DNA of 64,000 bases from Antedon bifida. Taxonomy: Eukaryota > Echinodermata > Crinoidea > Comatulida > Antedonidae. The notes below the pieces were generated by a model. It was not told the origin of the DNA. It saw only the letters and a program-made list of their open reading frames with translations, and did no database searches. The translations under genes and the position numbers were made by a program. The first letter of the stretch is position 1; every line of letters begins with the position of its first letter. This document shows, one piece after another, positions 45,606-57,949 of this stretch. The stretch lies in NCBI GenBank assembly GCA_963402885.1, contig OY727097.1, positions 10,850,001-10,914,000 of the forward strand, written 5' to 3'.

Positions 45606-46351
45606 ATAAGATAATGATTAACTTACTATGTTAATCCTTGGGCATGTGCTAAAAACATAATACAAATTAAAAAAAGTTACACTGTATAGGGAAACTTTTT
45701 TTTTAAATGATGATAATATGATTTATAATATAATATATTACTTCATTCCATGCTATCATCCTTATTATCTAGTTTTCAAACTTTTGCATTCATCTTTTTT
45801 CATCTCATCCTTTTTGTCTTGGTGAAAAGGGAGGATATTTTATATTCCTCCTCTGAGTTTATAGCCTCTCTACCCGAACATGAACAAGATTTTATAAGAA
45901 CGATTTCAATGACAGTTCATAGAATTTTATTACCATGTGTTATCTTTATATTTTAATTAACTTCTTCTTTAAAATTGTAAATGAAAGCATAATGGTTTTA
46001 TATTGAAATCAATCATCTTTTTATGTAAATATGCCTGCATTTTAACTACTTTTAACACTGTAACAATCATAGCAATATACAATAGAAAGAGAAATATTCA
46101 TGCAAATAATTAATTGTTACAAATTTTTTTTTTTACTTTATTTTTATATATAATATATATACATATAAAACAGAGAATTATAATAAAAGTGGGACGACCC
46201 CACACAAGACAAAAAATAAAAATAATATATTACTTTGATAAATGTATACACAGGTAGTATCAAACAGATTCAGATTAAATTGTTGTAAATAGTATCGGCT
46301 TGAAGGACAATAATAACTTTTTTAATTTGTTTTAAATCTTTTTAATTTCAG

Positions 46352-49300
46352 TGTGAGAAAGTATGGTTTGTGTTTCTGATTTTCACGTTTCTTGTGGCGC
46401 TGGTCAACTCTTTCTACTTGTTCTCTATTTCTAATGATTCAAATGAATTCAACTTGTAAGTATGTTTTGATATAATTTCACCACATTCAGTATAGGCACT
46501 AGAACACAACTTAAAGACTGATAATATACTACATGAGATTCTATATAATCAACATGCTGCTATTATAATTAATGCATTGTAATTCTCACACTCATCAAAA
46601 CTATTGAATACAGTACTGTACGTAAACACATTATAAAACTTCTTGCTGAGCATTTCACTACTATTTTACATATGAAAAGTTCATCATACAGTTTAAACCA
46701 TTCTGGATTTATTTGGACCCAGCATACACACCGTCTTTAATTTCAATTTCCTCTCCCTTTGATAAAACGACTGACGACGCCCACCGCATGTACGTAACTT
46801 TGTTGTACAGTTACATAGTTTAAATTGATGACTTGTTTTCTGGGGAATTGCATAAGGATGTGGTTTTTACTAACTTTAGTTTAACAGTTCATCAACAATA
46901 CTTGTCACAATCCTCTACAAATTATTGACATGGCATTGACTGTGATTCCTCATTTCTCATTTTTTTTGGTTATTAAAGTACTATCTTCAATTACATTAGT
47001 TACACAATACGACAGATATAAACGGTCTGCTTATATTGTTGAGCTGCTTAACTCTCAATAAGATGCACTGTTTTTTTATGTTTTAAATAACTTTTTGATG
47101 TTTACAGTATAAATATTATCTTTTTTTTAAGGAGCGATTTATATTATAATATGTACTACAATAATTTCAGACTTGTTCTGCTTTTTGTAATGTTTTTTAT
47201 ATACCTGAATAAATAAGTAAATACTGTATACTATAGTTATGAAAATACATCACCCTCAGTAAAACAAATACTTATGGAAAAATCAATGAACTGACACCAT
47301 TATAATATTAATAATAATTTCTGTAGACAATTTTAATAAAAAATATGTGATTTCATGTAATTTTACGAAATTACTTTACTGTGAAAAGACAGAAAATGTT
47401 CAGCTGCCAATGTCAAATTATGTTTCAGTTGATTTAATTGGCTATGTTACTAGTATTTCCGTTGACTTGGGCCACAGTTAGGAAAGGACTGATTACCTGG
47501 ATATCACTACCAGTTGACCTAAATTTACTCAATCCTTTCCAGATTTTGTTAAAAACACCAAGGAATACTTACTACAAAAGTGGTTAATAAAGAATTGAAA
47601 CATGACCAGCGAATTAATTAGAAATACTGTAAGGTAACACTTTAAATATAGTGTTAACTAGACCACTTTGTTCGGTATTTGAAACCAGTGTAAAACATAA
47701 ATAATCATGTACTGTACAGTATGTAAAAAAACAAACAAAAAAACAAACACAAAAAGGTAAACATTTTGTTAATACATTTAAATTAATATATTATTAATTT
47801 ATTGGTTATCCGCACTTGGCGGATAACCCCTTGTTATTGTCAGGATCTTTTTTTTTTTTTTTTTTTTTTTTTTTCTTTCTTATTCTTCTTTCTTTCCCAG
47901 AATTTTGTTGCGCGTGTATCTCTAAATCTTCTCAACATAACATTGTATAACTTAATCAGAAGATTGACCTCTATCTGAAGATGTCGTAATAAGGTTTTCG
48001 GTCCCGTTCGAGTTACGCAGCGTAAGTTACGCGCGATTTTATGAATTTCGCGTACTTAATTTAGATAAAAAACCATTAAACTATTTAAATTGAAACTTGG
48101 CAAAAGTTTAATTTATATCATGCGCTAACTTTCTATGGAAAGAAAATGGCATGTTTTACAAAAAGTTACGCGCGCACGCGCGTTTAAAATTTTAAAATGC
48201 GAAAAATCAATTTCTAATCAACTTTCTATGCGTTTCATGTCATTTTGAGCATGCCAAAAATTCCCACGCGCGCGCATATTTTTATGCGCACGTGCGCACA
48301 TAGCGTTAAAAACATACTTTTTTCGCGTGATTTATGTTTTTCCAGCCTTTTCTAGTAATTTTACCAACTTTTAAACAATTTCGACTCAAAATCACGTCAT
48401 ACGAGCACGTGGAATTGGATAATTTGCGCGAGTTTTTGATGAAAAAGTACAAAAATTTGTCAAAATTATGCCTTTTTTTAAACAATCATAGATTCTAAAC
48501 TACAAGGTAAATTTTATTGTTTATTACATATTCTGAAAGTAGATGAGTTGTAGATATCGAATCATGCATTGATATGGCTAACCCAATATTGTGACGTCAT
48601 CGTATGGCCACTCGAATATAAAATAGAGGATTTTTGTCTCTTTCGTCATAGCTCATCACATTTAATAGAACGCATCTCCACTTATCCGTATTTCATTTTC
48701 CCCCATGTTTTTATAATGTCTAGGTCAATCAATTATCTTTCGCATGATTTACCATTTTTAAATTTTTTGTGACGTCATCATGTCCAAAAGCGTCAATAAC
48801 TTTGGTCACTTATTTTCACCTATTCTGCACTGTATGTAGTACGTATACAGTATAGTGTTATACTGTATATACTTAGACGTGACACAAAATAGAGAGCGCA
48901 CTAACATTTTTTCAATGGCATAATAATTTCTGCGCGCAATATTCTAACGTATGACGTGCACGTGGCGTTTGCGCTGCGGATAACCTAACTCGTCCGTAGT
49001 GACGAGTTCAAATCTAGTTATCATAGTAATTATTAAATTGTTATCAAATTATTTGTTAGATGTTATAGGAATTGTGACGAAATTTGAGAGAAAACACAAC
49101 TTTTACAAACATGATGAATGGTTCGCAGTGCAAATTGTATCAAGAATGAACATGCATTTAATTAACAAAATTTAACTCACATTAAACGAAATTGAAGATG
49201 TAAAAGTTCAATGTAGTTAGTAAATATCATGTGATCCACAGTCATCCAATCAAATTACATGAGTTTACTTAGGCGTGAATATCTAACTTTTGCTACTTGC

Positions 49301-52300
49301 CATGCTAATTTAATTAATTTTACTCCAAAGTTGGAACTCCAGTAGACACCTTCTGATCTTGATCTCTGTTTATGAGAAGTTATTTTGCCCGATTTTGTTT
49401 GATTATGCTAAAAAATGCACTTTTCATGTTTTCATTTATTTATTGTAGGTATGTCTGGAAGACATTTGAAGTTTGGTTTCCACTGTACATCATAGTGCTT
49501 TCAGTAGCGTGTGTTTTATTTGGCTATGTAGCATTATTACTATTATTTGGTATCATTAGTGTTTGTCTTCATCAACATTTGTGTATGCATGTTATTCATA
49601 AGGTAAGCTACCTATGTTGATTTACTTTAGAGTGCTTTTTTGTGCAACAACCGATGAGCTATCTAGCTGTAGTCAGTCATTGCCTGGACTAGAAACCAAC
49701 TTTTTGTGCTTATTGAAAATGCCAAGACCATTTTAAAGAACATAATTTGAATTTTTTTTTCTGCCACGGCAGCAACTCACTTTCCCAATCCCTTACTTTA
49801 TTTTCAGGTTCTTATTTGCTTTGTTTTTGTGTATCACGTTGCAATACTGACTCTGTTCACATTTTTGGATCCAGTTTTGTGGATTCTTGCTAGTCGCTAT
49901 TTTCAAGTAAGTACCTGTATGTACAGTAAATGATTATCCTAATTTTTTTGTTGATTTTCAGAGAAGCACGTTTGTTTCACCATAAATGGATTATGTGTAA
50001 ACTAGACCTAAATACTACCTTTAATTATTTTGCTTACCATAATGAATATGAACTATAATGAACTCGTGTGATGCAATGCATCCGATGGTTATTTGAACTT
50101 GTCCAACCAAGATGCCTGGTTTGGTCTGGTTAAATGGTTTATATGCTCGCCTTGTCAGTGAGAGGTCACATGTTCAAGTTACGTCAATAATTATATCGGA
50201 ACTATTGTATCTCCATGTCCCAGTTAAACGTTTATTACCTTTGTTTAAAATGCAGTCTATTTTTCTTTTCAGTTTTCTGGTCCATTCCTACATCTCATAG
50301 CCGTTGTTTTTGTTACTATAGTAACTTGGTTTGTTGCAGCGGGCCTAGGAGTGCTTTGTAGTCGAGGTAACTTTGAGTATCTTCTATGTTTAATCAATAT
50401 TTTTACAAAGAAAAAAAATATCATGCTTGTTAATTTGTCCTAAATCATTCTGATTCGTAGTGGATCACAAAATAAGATGTGTCACTATATAAAATAATAG
50501 TGTGTGACGATTTTACTAATCAGTTTCGATATTCAAAGATTAACAAAATTGAAATAGCACTTTATAGACCTCATTTTGTTTTCACATAAATTCTCACAGC
50601 ACACTCGCTCCTCCACTAAAAGCTTTTATATGTCCAAAAAAAATTCAACTATTATGTTAAATTCCAATTTGTTAGTTAGATTCTTAAAATATATCTTAAC
50701 ATATTTTTTGTAGTTTTAAATATTTTTAATTCACTCTAGGGGCAGGTTTCCCAGCTGAAAATAATTAAAGTAAATAAAGAATCCATTTAAAGATGTATTG
50801 TCCCCCAAAAACATGAAAAATGAAGATTAATTTAATCAGACTTTGAATATGCTATTTTGTAGTTTTAATAAAGTTAATCACTTCCGTAAAAAAAAAACCA
50901 AAAAAAAATGACAAAATAAATGGTTAAATTTAACCAAATTGGCAGCTAATTGGACCATTTTTTGCTTTAAATTACAGTTTTTCAGGTAAATTTTTTTTTT
51001 TCGATCCAATTTTTGTTACATTAAAATGGCATATTCAACAAAAAAATTTAAGAATTATCAGGGGGACAATACATCTTTAATAATTACAAAAACTATGTAA
51101 TCAAAAGTGCTATTCAACTTTGTGTATATTTGACTATCTGAAAAGAATGCAGATTAATTAAAATAACATAATTAATACATTTGCACATGGCTAATTGGAA
51201 ATGTTTTATTTTTAGAATTACATTATGATTTTACTAACCTTGCATTTTGCATTTTTTACACATAACATTATTTAGTTGCACATTGTTTTTAATTTCAGAC
51301 GTACAAGTTCAATATGAACTGGTTGCTGATAAAGACCCATTAGATGGGAGTGATAACAAAATAAACAAAGAATGTTCATATTTATATAATACAAATAAAA
51401 TAAGTGAGTGGTTTTATAATTTATAGTAATGGTTTTTATTGGTTAATTCAACTCTATCCAGTCTTACTTAGCCGTCTTGTATTTTCTCTGGAGTTCTTGG
51501 AATTCTTGGAATTCTTTTCAGCGTTTCTGTATCACGTACACATGCTACGGCGGTACGAAAAGAAATGATGACACTACTATGTTGGATGGCTCCCTCCTGA
51601 GGGCGTGGTTGTGGACGTGACCATTGTGCTAATAGGATTTTTCGTAATTGTATCCTCTCTTCGGCGAGAGAGGACTCATAGACTACCAACACCACTGTTG
51701 GTTTGTGTAATTCAATTCTATCCAGTCTATCTCTATCCAGTATCTGAATATTCCCATGGGAAAAACAATTTCCAAACTAAAAAAACATAAGAAACATGAG
51801 AAGTGAATTTCCCATTTTCTTGGTCAATAAAGGTAAATGTATTTTGTATTGGTATCATCTGCATTGTTTTCTTTTAAAAACTCTTTTCTACAGTAAATTA
51901 AAGGGTTTTTCCAATCTACTGTAAATTTTGTAATAAATATTGTATTAGGTTTTTGTATAAAAGGCCTATATTAGCAAAATATGATGCTACAGGACTACCG
52001 TATTTCCAATTGTGAAAAGATAAGAAATTCACTTATTTTTAATGACCAACCAGATAAAAATATATATTTAAATAGGACAGTTCGATGTAACTTTTCTCCG
52101 CTTTTAAAAGAAAATGGCTTAAAATGCTTGTTCTTTGTAGGTGTTGTTGCTTATTTATCAGACAATAACACATTCATAAACTTTAACTTGAAGATTGTAT
52201 CACAGTTGTATTGAACTGAATGTTGCTAGCTGTATTTCCTTTTTTTAAATACTTGGAATTTTTTTTAACTTGAGCTTGGTATGTTCTTACTTTTTGCTTT

Positions 52301-55300
52301 AAAAAAAAAATTTTTTTACATAATGCGAATCACCACTAATAAATTGCTTCATTAATATTTTAAATAGCATGAATAACAATATTTATATTAAAAATATCTA
52401 TAATGTTACCAAATAACTTCTAGTTTAAAAATCAAAATGATGATTCACAAAACAAGAATTAATACATTGCACTTGAATATAACTGACTGTTTATATGAAC
52501 ACCTTTGCATTTTAATCCACTTGCATAAAAGCCACACAGTACAACAGCTACTGTACATTGAATGTGTAAATGTAGCCTTAGATTTTTTTTCTCAAAAATT
52601 GTTTGTGCACTTAAACATAAATAAAGTATTTTGCTCAGTCTTTGTGCATTTTAATTTTTTAGGAGTTACGATTCGAGATATGACATTGGTTTACTTGCTG
52701 CTTCTTATTGGATTGTATATAACACCGATATTTATCAAATCTCCTTGTATTATGGATTACAGTGACACACCCGACAAACCGCTTATATTTGCACATAAAG
52801 GAGCTGAAATGGTAAGCTACAATAGTAATTTACTTTAATTTCATTTTTTTTATATTTAATCAATTCACAAGCAAACAGAGATAAAAACTGGCTGAAATAG
52901 AACAAAATAAATGATACAATATCTACAAACTGATATATTTAAATTCAAGATCTACAGTAAAGCTAGCCTACACATTCAAACTCAATTTCTGGATGTTTCT
53001 TTACTAATGCAGTCCAGCTGAGGATCACATGACCAGACTAGGCTTTAAAGCTAAAACTACAAGCTTATTCATGTTTTAAAACTTAATTACTGTAAAAATT
53101 AACATTGAATACTTGAAATACCTACTTAATATATTTTAATTAAATTTTATTTATTTTTAAATTGGTCATGACTTCAGAATTCGTCCATTACATTTCTCTT
53201 TAAGATTTGTACTTGTACTACAAACAATAAATTTAATACTATTTAAAAAATAAATTGTTGCCTTTTTATGCCATTTCTATATTTTGTATGACACTCCATT
53301 ATTAGTACTATACATTCTTGATTTCAAATTGGATATTTTTCTTCACAATTTTAAATTTTAACCTTTTTTTTAGCTCGCACCGGAAAACACAAATATTGCA
53401 TTTCGCATAGCATTGGATGACTATAAGGCGCATGGTATTGAGTCTGATGTTAGAATAAGGTAGTGTTGCAATTTTCAATAATATTGTTAGCCTGCTTCAT
53501 CCATCTGTTTTTCTTTAACATTTGTATTTTGCGGCCTAAAATCCTGTCCTCGGGACTAAGCCGCGGCCCAACTACCCAGATGAAAACCAATGTAATGAAG
53601 GTAATAAAAAAGAGTCCGCCACAACTCAGCCCCACCATGGTTGGTGAGGTAAGAACATTTTGGGAATATGGACCTGTAGGTCGTAAATTACGATTATGAT
53701 CCAATGAAAAAGATCAGCGCAGCCCGGGGTTTTCCCCTTTTATAACAATAACATACACGATACATGTCACTGTGTCATGTTTCAGTTCATGCAGGATTTT
53801 ACATTACATCGTGATCATCATTTTCTTTCAAATTTTCAGTCGTGATGGCGTGCCATATGTAATGCACGACAACAATTTACGACGTACAACAAATGTGAAG
53901 GATATTTTTCCAAAGCGCTACATGGAGTCTGCAGATAACTTTACTATACACGAACTAAAGTCCCTCAATGCTGGTTCCTGGTTTATGACGGTATGTGCAA
54001 AAAACAGTATAGCAGTTGTTTATGTGTAAAGGCTTCCAAGAAAGAATGCTTTTTGGGAAGAGAGTAATACCAAAATTGGATTATTACCAATGTTTAAAAG
54101 TGAAACAAAAAGAAAGAAGTACAGTACTGTATGTAAATAGAACTTGAATTTGTCTAAATTTTTGTTAATTATTTTTCAACATTTTTACAAGTGTGCAAAT
54201 AGCACTGATTTGTAGTATGGCAAGTAAAATTATCGATTCAAATTTTACAAGAATTTGTAAACATTTATTGTGTCATTTTGCTCATATGAATGGAAAGAGC
54301 AGGACGTTCCATGCCTCATGTTGAAGAGAAATTATTCAAGAGAAACTACCAATTCATAATAGAGCTATGATCATAGGCTTCAGTCCGCCATATGGAACAA
54401 GCCTTTTGCAAAATAATGTTACTCTTTGTAAAAGTTTGAAAATGTTGAAAATTGTGAATGGTTCCTTGATATATTGAAATAATTATAATTATTATCAGTA
54501 TTATGTTATAATAATCAAATAATTGTTTAATTTTTACTTTCTAGATATTTTATTTTACTTTCTAAATATTTTACCCTCATAGAGAGACCCTTTTCTAACA
54601 GCCAGGATGTTGTCATCAGAACAGAAAGATCATTACAGATCACAGAAAATACCCACAATGCAAGAAATGATTAGAATGGTTTTGAAACGCAACAGGACAC
54701 TATTATTTGATATTAGACCGCCCCCTAGTGGTCATCCTTACATTGAGTCATGGCTGAATGTGACGCTGAATACAATACGTGATGAGGGTATTGCTGACCA
54801 AGATTTGGTATGTATAGGAAGAATCCTTACTAGTTGTTCTATCTTCTGCTCACAATGTATCACAAATATTTTATTTGTTGAAATATTGACTTTTCTACAC
54901 CTTCTGGTCTGAATTTTATTTAATTACTCCACTTCTACCATCTTTGCGTCCTTGATTTGCACATAATTTTGAACAGTGGCATTAAATATCACGATTAATA
55001 TTGCCATTAATATTCTGTTTAGTGAAACTGTTACTGAACAACATGTGATACATAATTAACCAATCACATTGCGAGAATACATGAGGTGTTATAATACAAA
55101 TTTTTGACTTATTTTTAATAATTACTTGTCTAAAATACTAATGTTTGCATATATTAATACAATATGTCATTCAAATATTTACTGATAAATTGTTAAAATG
55201 TGTTTATATTATCACTTATTATTTTCAGGAATTTTGGAAAGCACCAAATGGACCACATTATGTGGTCTTTATTAAAGTCTTTGATAAACGAAAAATACAG

Positions 55301-57949
55301 AACGTACATCACTCAATACCATTTAAATACATAAGGTAACGAGTTTATGTTTATTATTCATATTTCTAAATGGTTTGTATTGGTTGCATATCTAATGTGC
55401 AGGGCTCGCATTATCACTTTCCTGAAGTCCCGAGACCACCAAAAAATCATGTGAGCATGTATAATTTCACTGCCTGCATCCCAGACCAATGGTCATATTA
55501 TGATAAATAAAAATGATAGCCAGATGGGAAACCTAATTTCTAAATATTTTGCAATCCCTAATGTGGCAACCTTACTTATTGTCTTCATTTTCAGCATACT
55601 GTTATATTGCATAGCATTTTTAGCATATTAAAGTGAACTAAAAATACACTTTGCTGCAGTTAGACATTTTCAGTTAATAAAAAGGAAAAACTGAATTTCT
55701 AATGCATTTTACACAATATGCCACACTTCGAAAATGCCTAGCATACCCATTGTATTGGATGTATAAACAAAATTATAGCACTCTCTATGTTCAGATTTAC
55801 TGTAAATACCATACAACTTTTAATTTATCTGCCTTTCGTGTATCAACATTGCTGAATTTATGATAAACAAATGGACCGTTTCCTAGCAAAATGTTCTCTT
55901 TTAAACTTAAAGAATATCTTATTTCAAATTATAACTAATTGTTTTCTCTATTTTGTAATATTTTTTAACCTTAAAAACTTTACGAAATTGCTTCCTTTAC
56001 TGTTGGTGCGTGTGTGTCTGTGATGTATATGTGTATGTGCAGTTATATGTTTACATTTATATATATAAGTATAATATTCTTACATGGCTTCCCAATATAC
56101 AAGTTTTGAATTGGATTTTTGTTTCCAATTGATCGATACTTTCTTGGGTTTTTTTGCCTCTTTCTTTTTTTATATAACGGAATCACCTTTTTCACACATT
56201 ATGATTTAATGTATTATAACTCTAAAAAAAAAAATATATAAAATATCAGAAATTATAATGTTTTACTCAAATATGAATATGAAAGAAATAAATGTTTATT
56301 TGAATTGAAATAAATATATTATTATATCTTTATTTTCTTCACTGAATTCATAATTTTTTTTCTGGGCCCTGCTCAGATATCTACATCATTTCCAGTTAGA
56401 AAAGTTTCCTTTTGATACTTGATAGACAAATAAAACAGTTTAAAATCTCTTTATCTCTAGTTCAAATGCAACACTGAATATATCCACAAATGTGTGGAAT
56501 GTCAAAGAGAAGTGGTTATTTTCATTGTTCTGGTGTGTTGGAACATCATCTGTTACAACATCAGCTTGTCACACATTGCAACAGTTGGATTCTCCATCTT
56601 GGCAATTGGTGAGAAAAAAAATTGTTTTGAATCATGTTTTGTAGTAGGTACCTGTTTAAGGATTAATTTATAACTAACAGTATAACCCTTGGCCGAGCGG
56701 TTAAGACAGGGGTGGTGTTTGCCGTACCTAAAGAGCTAAAAGTATTGGCATGGTATATTATACAAATAATGAATGTTTATGAGTGTGATGGTGAGAATAT
56801 TTCCTTGTTTTTTTAATAAACTTAAATTGAGTTGAAAATAGAGGGAGGGCTTATATTTCCAAATAACATGTGATGCGCAATTAACCAATCAAATTGCAAG
56901 AATATAATCAGGTATGTTATAAAAAGGATTACTTATTTATATCACTTTTTGTGTCTGTAGAGTCATCAGCACTATTTGATAATGTGGATATTATTTGATA
57001 TTGCATCTCTTGTTTGGGTGGTTGTTTTGTTCATTATACAAATCAGGTAAGACACAAAAGTAAGAAGGTATTTTTTATTTATTGACAATAACAGTAAAGT
57101 GAACATATAATGAATTTAAATGCAATTGCATATGTTCTCATTAATCGTGATAGAGACAGACCTTGAATTTAGAAAACTAACCAAACAGATTATATAACAT
57201 TAACAATTTCAACCCTTCAATTGGAACAGGACACACTCCAATTAAGAGGACTTTTTGGCATGAATCGAACAATGGGAAATATACTATAACAAATAATGAA
57301 TGTTTATTTTAGTAATATTTTTCATAAAGGTGAAAATAGAAAATGTTTAATAGAAACAAAATAGAACTTTCACCTCATGAAATTATTTGGCCTACTGTAC
57401 GAATTAAAACATTCATTATTTGTACATACATTTACTTTTAATGAGAGGCTCACTGTATTACACAACAAGAATATCCACTTTAACAGGTTTTATAATAATG
57501 TCTATTGAACATCATGTGACCCACAATTGTCCAATGAAATGACAAGAATCTATGTGTTTTAATAACACAACTACCCCTGAAGAGCACACTCATATTGAGG
57601 GGACACATTGTCAAATATTGTTAAATGTCTAATTATTAAAAGCAATTTAATGAATTTTGTAAATGGTGATAACTGTAACAAATAATTTGTTAAATTAAAA
57701 TCCAAAAAATAATTTGTTGATAACCTATCATAATTTACGAAATGTATTTTGTTTTGTAGTCGGAGACACCAAAGTGCCACAGTAAAAAGTGATCGATACA
57801 ATTATACTGATTTTATAACACTTGAAGAAATGACCTCCAACACAGCATCAACGACCGTAAACAGTGCCCACATGGATGCAGTGAGTAAGAAACAGAGAGC
57901 AGCATCCACGCAAAGTGGCCTGGAACGGGAGTCAAATCACGTACTCTAG
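46352..57949 (+). CDS. GDPD5: Multi-pass glycerophosphodiester phosphodiesterase, GDPD5/GDE2-like
   Basis: Thirteen exons join in frame to 565 aa plus stop: 46352-46455, 49449-49602, 49808-49906, 50273-50366, 51299-51403, 52663-52811, 53374-53459, 53840-53990, 54583-54807, 55229-55335, 56461-56608, 56961-57046, 57760-57949. Five membrane helices precede the GDPD domain (e.g. 'VWFVFLIFTFLVALV', 'YIIVLSVACVLFGYVALLLL', 'PFLHLIAVVFVTIVTWFVAA') and one follows ('YLIMWILFDIASLVWVVVLF'), the six-TM GDE2/GDE3/GDE6 layout. The active site shows 'FAHKGAEMLAPENT', 'IESDVRIS' (Glu, Asp) and 'VPYVMHDNNLRRTTNV'. Vertebrate relatives hydrolyse glycerophosphodiesters or GPI anchors at the cell surface. 'SPCIMDYSDTP' and 'LFSLFWCVGTSSVTTSAC' also match the family. 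HKG replaces the usual HRG. About 40 N-terminal residues (Cys-rich in GDE2) lie on an unfound upstream exon. GDPD5, GDPD2 and GDPD4 are close, so the symbol denotes the group. Confidence 0.92.
47804..48985. mobile_element. 1.18-kb inverted-repeat element in GDPD intron
   Basis: The ends GGTTATCCGCA and TGCGGATAACC form a perfect 11-bp inverted repeat. Near the left end a second copy of GCGGATAACC creates a small hairpin, then a 26-base T run. The interior is rich in CGCGCG and GTTACGCGC words, unlike the surrounding AT-rich intron. No transposase frame. No target duplication recognised. Confidence 0.65.
49223..49270 (+). repeat. Intronic CATGTGAT-CCAATCAAAT motif, copy 1
   Basis: It contains ATCATGTGATCCACAGTCAT then CCAATCAAATTACATGA. 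Similar blocks occur at 55039-55090, 56863-56920 and 57507-57560, all in this gene's introns and all on the plus strand. Confidence 0.6.
50787..51080 (+). mobile_element. MITE family TTAAAGATGTATTGTCCCCC, copy 3
   Basis: It has the best-preserved ends of the three: TTAAAGATGTATTGTCCCCC left and its reverse complement right. It lies in a GDPD intron. The interior matches copy 2 in direct orientation. Confidence 0.9.
51480..51715 (+). repeat. Dispersed repeat shared with 41930-42205
   Basis: Shared TACGAAAAGAAATGATGACA, TTTTTCGTAATTGTA and CATAGACTACCAACACCACT blocks lie in a GDPD intron. The interior differs in length from the other copy. Confidence 0.65.
53450..53704 (-). CDS. Possible nested antisense ORF with one membrane segment
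   Basis: This 84-aa frame lies on the minus strand, overlapping the 3' end of the GDPD exon 53374-53459 by 10 bp and otherwise within the following intron. It has 'PTGPYSQNVLTSPTMVGLSC', a hydrophobic stretch ('GGLFFITFITLVFIWVV'), then 'GPRLSPEDRILGRKIQM' and a basic tail. The locally higher G+C and the order of soluble, membrane and charged parts look protein-like. I do not recognise the family. Alternatives are a fragment of a multi-exon gene, a retrocopy or chance. The start is the first ATG; no splice site was verified. Confidence 0.3.
   Translation of the reverse strand: MDHNRNLRPTGPYSQNVLTSPTMVGLSCGGLFFITFITLVFIWVVGPRLSPEDRILGRKIQMLKKNRWMKQANNIIENCNTTLF
55039..55090 (+). repeat. Intronic CATGTGAT-CCAATCA motif, copy 2
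   Basis: ACATGTGATACATAATTAAC then CAATCACATTGCGAGAATAC, in the intron after exon 54583-54807. Confidence 0.6.
56685..56755 (+). repeat. tRNA-Leu/Ser-like SINE, head only
   Basis: TTGGCCGAGCGGTTAAGACA (box A) then GCCGTACCTAAAGAGCTAAA, matching the 5' end of the 22425-22706 SINE. It is truncated before box B. It lies in the GDPD intron after exon 56461-56608. Confidence 0.75.
56863..56920 (+). repeat. Intronic CATGTGAT-CCAATCAAAT motif, copy 3
   Basis: AACATGTGATGCGCAATTAA then CCAATCAAATTGCAAGAATA. It is preceded ~100 bp upstream by AATAATGAATGTTTAT, which also precedes copy 4. Confidence 0.65.
57507..57560 (+). repeat. Intronic CATGTGAC-CCAATGAAAT motif, copy 4
   Basis: AACATCATGTGACCCACAAT then CCAATGAAATGACAAGAATC, in the last GDPD intron. 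AATAATGAATGTTTATTTTA lies ~215 bp upstream. Confidence 0.6.

Larger units (their letters stand above)
41645..46350 (+). other. Intergenic, presumed to contain the first GDPD exon
   Basis: It holds a dispersed repeat at 41900-42200, two CR1-type tails (43260-43690 and 44950-45455) and a SINE body (45460-45605). The ~40-codon N-terminal exon expected for the GDPD5-like gene was searched for by splice phase and cysteine pattern and not found. Confidence 0.4.
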
